This document shows, one piece after another, positions 1 to 5,379 of a DNA stretch of 5,379 nucleotides (within the stretch, counting starts at the first letter, position 1; the number at the start of each line of letters is the position of its first letter). The DNA is from Mycobacterium sp. (GTDB lineage: Bacteria > Actinomycetota > Actinomycetes > Mycobacteriales > Mycobacteriaceae), in the NCBI GenBank assembly GCA_018500005.2, contig JAHBAP020000103.1, forward strand, positions 1 to 5,379. The letters run 5' to 3'. A program made the position numbers and the translations under genes. Under the pieces are notes generated by a model, which saw only the letters and a program-made list of their open reading frames with translations, had not been told where the DNA came from and searched no databases.

Positions 1-88
1 CACCCCGCACCCGCACCCCGCGCCGAAGGTGCGCCCGGTGGTCGAATCCGACCCCCTTTTATGTCCAAATCCCGCACCCTCGGCTGCC
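1..88. other. Short tail downstream of eccA, no gene recognised
   Basis: These 88 bases follow the eccA stop. They contain a small A/T-rich patch (about 56-70, with AAAAGGGGGT on the minus strand) in otherwise GC-rich sequence. Bases 12-17 and 28-33 form a 6-bp inverted repeat with a 10-base loop but no T-run, so it is a poor terminator candidate. A minus-strand frame from a TTG near 65 stays open to the window edge, but its translation is low-complexity Gly/Ala/Arg/Pro and cannot be judged. In M. tuberculosis the genes next to eccA2 belong to ESX-1 (mycP1, eccE1); nothing like a mycP1 signal peptide is visible here. Confidence 0.5.
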
Positions 89-1939
89 TCACAATGCGAT
101 CGGAACGTGTTTCTCCGCGCAGGCGTCGGCGACCGCGGCCACGATGTCCTGAGCGCGCAGGGTCTCCAGGTCTGCGAGTGTGACCGAGCCCTTGTCGGTG
201 CGGTGCTGGGCCGCGACGCGCGAATCCCTCAGCCGCTCGGCGCGTTCGACGACATTGCGGGCGAAGCGGCCGTTCTGCATGAGGTCGATACCGTGGGTGC
301 CGTCCGCGGCGATGAACGCGCGCAGGTCCTGGCAGGCCGTACTGAGCGCGGTGCAGGCATCTGCATCAAGCACCGTGGCGCGCGGTGCGCCGTAGCGGGC
401 CGCGATCTCGACCAGATCCCCCGGGCTGTAGGACTCGAAGCGAAGCTTGCGGTTGAACCGCCCGGCCAGACCGGGATTCACCTCCAGGAACTCGTCGACC
501 TCGCGCTCGTATCCGGCGCCGATAAAGCAGAAGGCGAACCGGTGGACCTCGAGGGCAACGAGCAGTTGGGTCACGGCTTCCATGCCGATCATGTCCGGTC
601 GGCCGTCGTGATGGCGCTCCACCAGCGAATACACCTCGTCGCAGAACAGGATTCGCCCAAGCGAACGCTCGATCAACTCGTTGGTCTTCGGGCCGGAGGA
701 ACCGATGTGCTCGCCACAGAAGTCCGAACGCCTGACCTCGATGACCTCCGGGTTGCGGACGATGCCGAGACCCGCGTAGATCTTGCCGAGCGCCTCGGCG
801 GTGGTGGTCTTTCCGGTGCCGGGCGGCCCGACCAGAAGGAGGTGGTTGGTCTGGTTGGTCACCGGCAGGCCGTGCGCCAATCGCAATGCGCGGACCTCGA
901 TCTGGTCCTCGATCTCGGCGACGGCGCGCTTGACCTCGGCGAGGCCGACCTGGTTGTCCAACAGCGCGCGGCCCTCGGCCAGCAGCTCGGCGCGGCGCTC
1001 CCGGTTATCCGCCTCCGCACGCGCTTCCTCGGACTGCGCTGTTGTCGCGTCCCATCTATTGCTGCGGCTGTTGATGGATTCCTCGTCGGTCACCACCAGT
1101 TGAACGCGGGGATCGGACAGCGCCAGCTTGGCCGGTTCGATCAGCGCGCCGTTGACCGCGGCCTTGGACAACCACGCCTGGGCATGCGTCTCATCGCCGA
1201 GTTGACGATGCGCCATACCGCGGAGATAGGCCAGATCCGCTGCAATGAGCGGGAACTCACCAGGATCGACCACCGCGACGACGGTGTCCAGCAGGCTACG
1301 GCGCATCGCCGAGGGCACAGTGGGATCGGCACGAAGTTCGATGCGGTCAGCCCAGTCCAGCGCCAGCCGGGCCTGTCCGAGGTGGGCGGCGGCGTGCGCG
1401 GCCAGTGCGTTGGTGCCCGCCGTCACCGGCGTCATGATCACCGCCTGCGGGGGCAGGACGCGGGCGGCCTCGGCGATCACGTCGGGCCAGCGCTGGGTGG
1501 CGAACATCAGATACGCGCGCACGTACTGGCGCCATTGATGGTTCTCCCAACCGTCCAGTAGCACCGGGTCATCCAGCAGCCCAGCCGCTTTCTCGAACTG
1601 CCTGCCGTCGATGAGGGCACTGGCATAGGCGATTCCGACGTGCGGCGCCTCGGTCACATTGATGGACAGATAGGGACCGGCCTTGGCCGGTGCGCCAAGA
1701 GTTACACCGAGCCGGTTGGTCTCGCGGTGCAGTCGGGCACCGAAGCCGTTGAGTTGCTCCAGCGTCGCCAGTTCATCGTCGCCCGCGGCGAGCCGGCCCA
1801 GCCAGGCGTCGGCCATCGCCGGATCTGTTTCGGTGGCTTCCCGGAAGAGCCGGCGCGCAGCGGTCGGATCCTTCTTCAGGACCGCCATGGCCTGATCGAA
1901 ATACCTGCGAGCGGCTACCGTCGACATGCCGCTCGTCAT
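89..1939 (-). CDS. eccA2: EccA, cytosolic AAA+ ATPase of type VII secretion, ESX-2 type
   Basis: EccA proteins are cytosolic ATPases of the CbbX/CfxQ-like AAA+ group. They are thought to act on substrate-chaperone complexes (EspG, PE/PPE) and so aid ESX secretion. The 616-residue product has the family's two parts. Residues 1 to about 285 form an alpha-helical TPR-like domain (for example DPAMADAWLGRL, AYLRGMAHRQLGD). A charged linker covers about 295-325, and the AAA+ domain follows. Walker A is GPPGTGKT at 371-378 (Lys377). Walker B is ILFCDE with Asp434 and Glu435. FIGAGYE at 472-478 fits the sensor 1 strand. NPGLAGRF at 488-495 holds the likely arginine finger Arg494. The later MQNGRFARNVVERA stretch fits sensor 2. 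Length matches EccA2/EccA5 (about 610-620). ATG at 1939 is chosen because it overlaps the eccE stop as ATGA. ATG at 1927 (MSTVAARR) is possible and would drop only four residues. The SFCG-like RRSDFCG and 'DMIGMEAV' segments match the EccA2 I remember (Rv3884c). It is the last gene of the operon visible here. Confidence 0.94.
   Translation of the reverse strand: MTSGMSTVAARRYFDQAMAVLKKDPTAARRLFREATETDPAMADAWLGRLAAGDDELATLEQLNGFGARLHRETNRLGVTLGAPAKAGPYLSINVTEAPHVGIAYASALIDGRQFEKAAGLLDDPVLLDGWENHQWRQYVRAYLMFATQRWPDVIAEAARVLPPQAVIMTPVTAGTNALAAHAAAHLGQARLALDWADRIELRADPTVPSAMRRSLLDTVVAVVDPGEFPLIAADLAYLRGMAHRQLGDETHAQAWLSKAAVNGALIEPAKLALSDPRVQLVVTDEESINSRSNRWDATTAQSEEARAEADNRERRAELLAEGRALLDNQVGLAEVKRAVAEIEDQIEVRALRLAHGLPVTNQTNHLLLVGPPGTGKTTTAEALGKIYAGLGIVRNPEVIEVRRSDFCGEHIGSSGPKTNELIERSLGRILFCDEVYSLVERHHDGRPDMIGMEAVTQLLVALEVHRFAFCFIGAGYEREVDEFLEVNPGLAGRFNRKLRFESYSPGDLVEIAARYGAPRATVLDADACTALSTACQDLRAFIAADGTHGIDLMQNGRFARNVVERAERLRDSRVAAQHRTDKGSVTLADLETLRAQDIVAAVADACAEKHVPIAL
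1936..1939 (-). promoter_or_regulatory. eccE/eccA ATGA stop-start overlap
   Basis: The minus-strand tetranucleotide ATGA contains the eccA start (ATG, 1939-1937) and the eccE stop (TGA, 1938-1936). The bases before it (GGAAATGGCGTACCAGAA) hold only a weak purine-rich match at poor spacing, so coupling to eccE is the likeliest mode of initiation. Confidence 0.7.
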
Positions 1940-3468
1940 TTCTGGTACGCCATTTCCAATTCGGCAGCCGCGCAGCCGGACTCCTCTGACGCATAGCGGT
2001 TTTCGGCCCTGAAGAACTCGACTGTCAACTCGTAGGTCCGGCCTGCCGCTGAGACTTCGACGATCTCGGGTCCGGTTTGGGAGATCACCACATCGGCCGG
2101 CGGAATGGCCCCGCCCGGGGGTCCGACTGAGATCACCGTATGCGGGCGGGGGGCAGGGGGCACCGTCCCGTCGGTGATGCTGACGGTGGTACCCGACGCG
2201 GGACGCGGATGCTCGATCACCGCGACATGGGGCATCCGCAGTGTGCCCCAGCGTTTCAGATCGGTGGAATGCACGGTGACCCGCTCACCCGCGCCGGCGG
2301 CCCGGATGATGATCCGTTTGGCGATCGCGTCCTCGGCGGCGATATGCACACGGCATGGCTCCGCGGGGTCGCTCAGTGGCAGCGCCAGCCGGTCACCCCC
2401 TGCCGTTTTACCGAGGAGGACGCCGGAGACCCCCGTCGGGATGATGACCGACTGCGGTATCGGCCCTCCGGATAACCCGCGCAGGTGCGGACGGGGTCCG
2501 CAAAGGTTGGCAGCCAATGCCTGCGCTTGTTCACCCGGGAGTGCCTGCAGGACAACGGCGGGCGGCGCGGTAGGCGGTTGAGCGGTCTGCACGGTCACCG
2601 TCGCAGTCGCGGTTCCGTCGCCGAATACGGTGACGTTCTGGACGATTCCGTCGGCGCGCAACGCCCACGCCTGGGCAAGTGTCCCGGTGCAGATATCGGC
2701 CGGCCGATAGGCGTATGTTGTCTGCCATCCGGCGTCGCTGCGGACGCTGTTCCACCGCCGGTTGTGCGACTCCAGTGCATTGGCGCCCAGTCGCCGTTCC
2801 AATTCGACGATGTCGGTTGCGGTCGCGACCCTGGCCCGGATCCCGTTGCGGCGAAGCAGCATCGAGATGCGCTGGGCGGCTGCCAATGCGGATGCGCCTA
2901 CCGTGGTGCGCCACCGCAGGGCGTCGCCATTGTCGAGGGCGTTGATCCGGACAACCAGCCAGGTCTCCCGCTGCCCCGCGTATGGCGGGGTCCCGATCAA
3001 CGTGTCGTACACCCGCGGGTAGTCCCCGGTCGGACGGCGCCGGGCACCGCGACTGACCACTGAGATCGACTCGAGGTCGAGGCCGAGACTCTGGCGCATC
3101 GACGGAATCAACCCGGCGATATCGAGGGTGTTTCCGGTCTCCATCCCGGTTGATCCGGTGAACGTCGTTGGGCGATAGGGCTTTCCCAGGATCTGGATGG
3201 CGGTGACCGCGATCCCATCCTGGTATCTGACCCCGCCACCGGTCCGATCGTTGGCCACGGTGACCGGCACGTTCAGCGCGAATGGCCGGTTCCTCCGCAG
3301 ATATAGGTCCGCCCAGGACCAGAGGGGATGGCCGCGCCACGGCACGACGCCGAGCAGCACCGCGATCATCAGGCCCGCAGCAGCGCCACCGTATCCGCCA
3401 AACCCCCAGCCGATCACCACTGCAATCAATGCTCCGGCGACGACCGCGATTCGCGTCAGGTCCTTCAC
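1936..3468 (-). CDS. eccE2: EccE, type VII secretion membrane-complex protein, ESX-2 type
   Basis: EccE is a peripheral subunit of the ESX inner-membrane complex. In known structures two N-terminal helices anchor a cytosolic domain at the rim of the machine. The 510-residue product has two closely spaced hydrophobic segments near the N-terminus (about 7-23 and 28-44), then a basic segment (LYLRRNRPF) and a long soluble domain. A stretch around 115-150 (LIPSMRQSLGLDLESISVVSRG) resembles the conserved EccE core. The start is GTG at 3468: it overlaps the mycP stop as GTGA and has a strong ribosome binding site AAGGAGG five bases upstream. An upstream extension of this frame to about 4011 is open but lies entirely antisense-free within mycP in another frame, so it is rejected as coding. 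The length is near EccE2 (about 540) and longer than EccE1, EccE3 or EccE5, so about 100 C-terminal residues are subtype-specific. That tail contains proline-rich stretches (for example VPPAPRP) and ends in AYQK. EccE has no known catalytic activity, and I see no active-site motif. Confidence 0.88.
   Translation of the reverse strand: MKDLTRIAVVAGALIAVVIGWGFGGYGGAAAGLMIAVLLGVVPWRGHPLWSWADLYLRRNRPFALNVPVTVANDRTGGGVRYQDGIAVTAIQILGKPYRPTTFTGSTGMETGNTLDIAGLIPSMRQSLGLDLESISVVSRGARRRPTGDYPRVYDTLIGTPPYAGQRETWLVVRINALDNGDALRWRTTVGASALAAAQRISMLLRRNGIRARVATATDIVELERRLGANALESHNRRWNSVRSDAGWQTTYAYRPADICTGTLAQAWALRADGIVQNVTVFGDGTATATVTVQTAQPPTAPPAVVLQALPGEQAQALAANLCGPRPHLRGLSGGPIPQSVIIPTGVSGVLLGKTAGGDRLALPLSDPAEPCRVHIAAEDAIAKRIIIRAAGAGERVTVHSTDLKRWGTLRMPHVAVIEHPRPASGTTVSITDGTVPPAPRPHTVISVGPPGGAIPPADVVISQTGPEIVEVSAAGRTYELTVEFFRAENRYASEESGCAAAELEMAYQK
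3465..3468 (-). promoter_or_regulatory. mycP/eccE GTGA stop-start overlap
   Basis: The minus-strand tetranucleotide GTGA contains the eccE start (GTG, 3468-3466) and the mycP stop (TGA, 3467-3465). Unlike the other two junctions it also has a strong AAGGAGG site upstream, so eccE may start both by reinitiation and by fresh ribosome loading. Confidence 0.75.
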
Positions 3469-4940
3469 CGCGCCCTCCTTGCCCGGGAAACCAGGACCGT
3501 CAGCAGTGCGACCGCAGCCGCGGCACCGGCGAACGCCATTGCCATCGTTCGGGCCCGGCGATCCGGGGGTTGCGGGATAGGTGGCGGGGTCACGATCCGG
3601 GTCTGTGCCTCGGCTGCCGCCCGCTCCCCTGCCGGTACGTCGAAGGTCAGTGCCGCGACCGGGTCGACGACGCCGTAACCGACCTGGTTGTCGATCCCGC
3701 GGGCGGGATTGTGTGCGGTCTGCAGGATCCGATTTATCACCTGGTGGGCGTTCAGGTGCGGGTATTTCGCCCGCACCAGGGCGGCCACACCGCTGACGTA
3801 GGCCGCCGAGAAGCTGGTTCCCCAGAACGGGACGTCCCGTTCCCCCGGCCGTGCCGGCGGATAGGCATTGGCCGGACCGCCCTGCGGCGAGAGGCCCATG
3901 ATTCCGGCGCCCGGCGCCGCCGCGGCCACCCACGGTCCGGCCAGGCTTCTTCGCAGCGGCGCACCGGTGTTGTCGACGGCACCGACCGACAGCACGTAGT
4001 CGGTGAACCACGATGGTGAGGACACCGTTTTGACCTGCCGCCAGTCGCGGGGATCCGCCGAGTCGAGTGGGTCCAGCGCCGGGTTTTCCGCGCAGCCGTC
4101 TTCTCCCTCATTGCCGGCCGCGGCGATGACGACGGCGTCCTTGACTGTCGCCGCGTACCACACGGCGGCGCCGATGGACTTCTGGTCGAGCGGGTCAGCC
4201 GCCGAAACACAGGCCGTCACACTGACGTTGATCACTTTGGCGCCCAGGTTCGCCGCGTGGACTATCGCCCTGGCCAGTGTCGCCACCGTGCCCGCCTTTC
4301 GGCCCGTATCCATGTCGCCGGGCCCGGGGTTCTGGGGAGCGAATGCTCGTGAGGACTGCCGGATCGAGATCAGCGTCGCGTGCGGTGCGACGCCGGCTAC
4401 CCCGTCGGGAGCCGCGGATGCCGCGCCACCCGCCGCCGCCGGCTGGGGCGTCCCGACCGCAGGACTGCCGATGGGTGGCGGGAAGGCCGGCTTCGGCGGA
4501 AGGGGCGGCGGCATCGTTGCGCCGGACGGTGCCGCCGAGATCAGCGAGGCGACCACCGTCCCGTGCGCATCGCAATCCGACAGGCCGTCGCCGCCCATGA
4601 TGTAGTCCCCTCCGGGAATGACCGGTAGGCGCGGGCTGGGGTTGACTCCGGTGTCGATCACCGCGACCGCTACGCCGTTACCGGTCGAGTACTGCCAGGC
4701 CTTGCTGACGTTGAGCATGGCGAACCCGGGTGCGGGCAGACCGACATTGGGCTCGGGGACGGTGCTGGTGCGGGCGCAGACATTGCTCTGCCGCATCGCC
4801 TGCTCCGGCCCGGGAGCGCCGTCTGGCGGGACGAGCGCCGGGTCGACCCTCGGTGGCTCAATTGCCATCGCGGTCGGCGCGTTGGACAGCATCCCGGTCA
4901 GCAGGACCGCCATGGCGACCGCCAGCAGCCGGGCGCTCAT
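3465..4940 (-). CDS. mycP2: MycP, mycosin: membrane-anchored subtilisin-like serine protease of ESX-2
   Basis: Mycosins are S8-family proteases on the outer face of the inner membrane. They are needed for ESX secretion and, from ESX-5 work, stabilise the membrane complex. The 491-residue product starts with a Sec signal peptide (hydrophobic 5-18, likely cut after A24-M-A26), followed by the typical IEPPRVDP N-terminal extension. The catalytic triad is intact: Asp96 in AVIDTG, His126 in DAHGT and Ser376 in GTSFSAA. The oxyanion Asn277 is in AAAGNEG. Cys55, Cys123, Cys244 and Cys283 fit the two disulfides known from mycosin structures. A Pro/Ala-rich loop spans about 138-178. A Pro-rich linker at about 450-460 leads to one C-terminal membrane helix (about 465-485) and a basic RARRAR tail. 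I chose ATG at 4940 because it overlaps the eccD stop as ATGA and places the signal peptide at the very N-terminus. A GTG at 4976 would add 12 non-signal residues and deepen the overlap. No good Shine-Dalgarno precedes it, which fits coupling to eccD. The ESX-2 assignment is from remembered similarity to Rv3886c. Confidence 0.93.
   Translation of the reverse strand: MSARLLAVAMAVLLTGMLSNAPTAMAIEPPRVDPALVPPDGAPGPEQAMRQSNVCARTSTVPEPNVGLPAPGFAMLNVSKAWQYSTGNGVAVAVIDTGVNPSPRLPVIPGGDYIMGGDGLSDCDAHGTVVASLISAAPSGATMPPPLPPKPAFPPPIGSPAVGTPQPAAAGGAASAAPDGVAGVAPHATLISIRQSSRAFAPQNPGPGDMDTGRKAGTVATLARAIVHAANLGAKVINVSVTACVSAADPLDQKSIGAAVWYAATVKDAVVIAAAGNEGEDGCAENPALDPLDSADPRDWRQVKTVSSPSWFTDYVLSVGAVDNTGAPLRRSLAGPWVAAAAPGAGIMGLSPQGGPANAYPPARPGERDVPFWGTSFSAAYVSGVAALVRAKYPHLNAHQVINRILQTAHNPARGIDNQVGYGVVDPVAALTFDVPAGERAAAEAQTRIVTPPPIPQPPDRRARTMAMAFAGAAAAVALLTVLVSRARRAR
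3474..3480 (-). promoter_or_regulatory. Ribosome binding site of eccE, deciding its GTG start
   Basis: On the minus strand AAGGAGG is followed by five bases (GCGCG) and then GTG at 3468-3466. This is a near-perfect Shine-Dalgarno at good spacing and the strongest of the three internal starts in the window. The same bases encode the Arg-rich end of MycP (codons for ARRAR before TGA), so the protease's basic cytosolic tail and the eccE ribosome site share sequence. Confidence 0.8.
4937..4940 (-). promoter_or_regulatory. eccD/mycP ATGA stop-start overlap
   Basis: The minus-strand tetranucleotide ATGA contains the mycP start (ATG, 4940-4938) and the eccD stop (TGA, 4939-4937). There is no clear Shine-Dalgarno just upstream, so mycP translation probably relies on ribosomes finishing eccD. 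Such overlaps are a known mark of termination-reinitiation coupling; the coupling itself is inferred. Confidence 0.75.
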
Positions 4941-5379
4941 CGCATCCGCACCCAGGCGAACAGGCCACCCACCCACGCCGCCAACGGCAGGGCCAGAACT
5001 ATGGCGGCCAGCTCAAGCCACTCGGCAGCCATCCGCACCACCGGCGTGAACCGGGTGACCGGTACAAGAAGAGCCGCGGCGAGGCCGGCAGCGCCGAAGG
5101 CCGCCAACACCACGGTTGCCCATAGCAGCGGTCCCACCGCCCCAGGCGGGTAGGAGAGAACGTAACGCGCGACCCCTGCGCACACCGCCGCCGCCGCGCC
5201 GCAGACCAGGGCGACTGCTTGCCGGCGATCGGCGAAGGTCCGCGCTCGACTGATGTAGATCACAACGAAGAGCGCGGCAACGGTGGCCGCACCGACATTG
5301 CGTGGCTCACCGGGCATGACTGTGGCCCACACCGCCGCGGGCAGGGCGATGGCGGCGCCCAGGCAGATCCCAGTCAGAA
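4937..5379 (-). CDS. eccD2: EccD, type VII secretion integral membrane channel protein, ESX-2 type (5' end outside window)
   Basis: This is the C-terminal part of EccD, the most hydrophobic core protein of the ESX inner-membrane complex. In solved ESX-3 and ESX-5 structures EccD is present as dimers that line a large membrane vestibule. The reading frame is open from the window edge (first full codon at 5377) to TGA at 4939-4937, giving 146 visible residues of an expected 500 or so. The fragment has about five membrane segments, at visible residues 3-21, 27-43, 54-74, 83-105 and 121-142. Basic or polar loops such as SRARTFADRRQ separate them. Before the last helix comes RFTPVVRMAAEWLE, like the 'SPVVRR..E..E' stretch I recall in EccD proteins. 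The N-terminal ubiquitin-like domain and the first helices lie outside the window. The gene ends inside the mycP start codon. The family call is firm because of its position directly before mycP and eccE. The '2' rests on the cluster as a whole. Confidence 0.85.
   Translation of the reverse strand, partial: LTGICLGAAIALPAAVWATVMPGEPRNVGAATVAALFVVIYISRARTFADRRQAVALVCGAAAAVCAGVARYVLSYPPGAVGPLLWATVVLAAFGAAGLAAALLVPVTRFTPVVRMAAEWLELAAIVLALPLAAWVGGLFAWVRMR

Noticed and set aside
12..33. Possible intrinsic terminator (6-bp inverted repeat) after eccA
   Set aside because: The stem is short, the loop is 10 bases, and no T-run follows on either strand. Short GC inverted repeats are frequent by chance here.
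29..1561. 510-codon open frame on the plus strand opposite eccA
   Set aside because: It is antisense to a clearly functional AAA+ ATPase gene. In GC-rich DNA the opposite strand often lacks stops. The translation has no recognisable domain, and there is no ribosome site or signal sequence.
3469..4011. Upstream extension of the eccE frame through mycP
   Set aside because: This stretch is mycP read in another frame. Its translation is Arg/Gly/Ala-rich low-complexity sequence, while the GTG at 3468 has both a strong ribosome site and the stop-start overlap.
3282..4019. 245-codon plus-strand frame opposite mycP and eccE
   Set aside because: It spans the junction of two real minus-strand genes, and its composition is dominated by Arg, Pro and Gly as expected for a GC-rich shadow frame.
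4400..4520. Plus-strand C/G-rich repeats resembling PE_PGRS or tandem repeat sequence
   Set aside because: The run is the coding sequence of the Pro/Ala/Gly loop of MycP and has no regular repeat unit.
4941..4976. GTG start 12 codons upstream for MycP
   Set aside because: It would put a non-hydrophobic stretch before the signal peptide and deepen the overlap with eccD; the ATG at 4940 gives a standard Sec signal and an ATGA overlap.

Overview
The window comes from a high-GC actinobacterium, most likely a Mycobacterium. All real genes lie on the minus strand. They form the distal end of a type VII secretion (ESX) operon, read from high to low coordinates: eccD (3' end only), mycP, eccE, eccA. 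The order eccD-mycP-eccE-eccA, with eccA last, is found in ESX-2 and ESX-5 loci. ESX-1 and ESX-3 have eccA elsewhere. The EccE here is 510 aa, close to EccE2 (about 540 aa) and well above EccE5 (about 400 aa). The MycP and EccA sequences also resemble the ESX-2 paralogues I remember (Rv3886c and Rv3884c in M. tuberculosis) more than those of ESX-5. I therefore call it an ESX-2 locus. The residues differ enough that it is not M. tuberculosis itself. No database search was possible.

Layout: 5379-4937 is the C-terminal part of the multi-spanning channel protein EccD. 4940-3465 is the membrane-anchored subtilisin-like protease MycP, with an intact catalytic triad. 3468-1936 is the membrane-complex protein EccE. 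1939-89 is the cytosolic AAA+ ATPase EccA. Positions 1-88 are a short tail with no convincing gene. The window has no RNA gene, mobile element, CRISPR array or long non-coding stretch.

Each of the three gene junctions is a 4-base stop/start overlap (ATGA, GTGA, ATGA), so the block is almost certainly one transcript with coupled translation. EccD and EccE are parts of the inner-membrane secretion machine. MycP sits on its outer face, and EccA is the cytosolic ATPase thought to handle substrate-chaperone complexes. The other expected parts (eccB, eccC, PE/PPE, the Esx pair, espG) should lie beyond position 5379. This is a known but poorly understood system. I saw no sign of an undescribed system; the points worth a second look are details of these genes.
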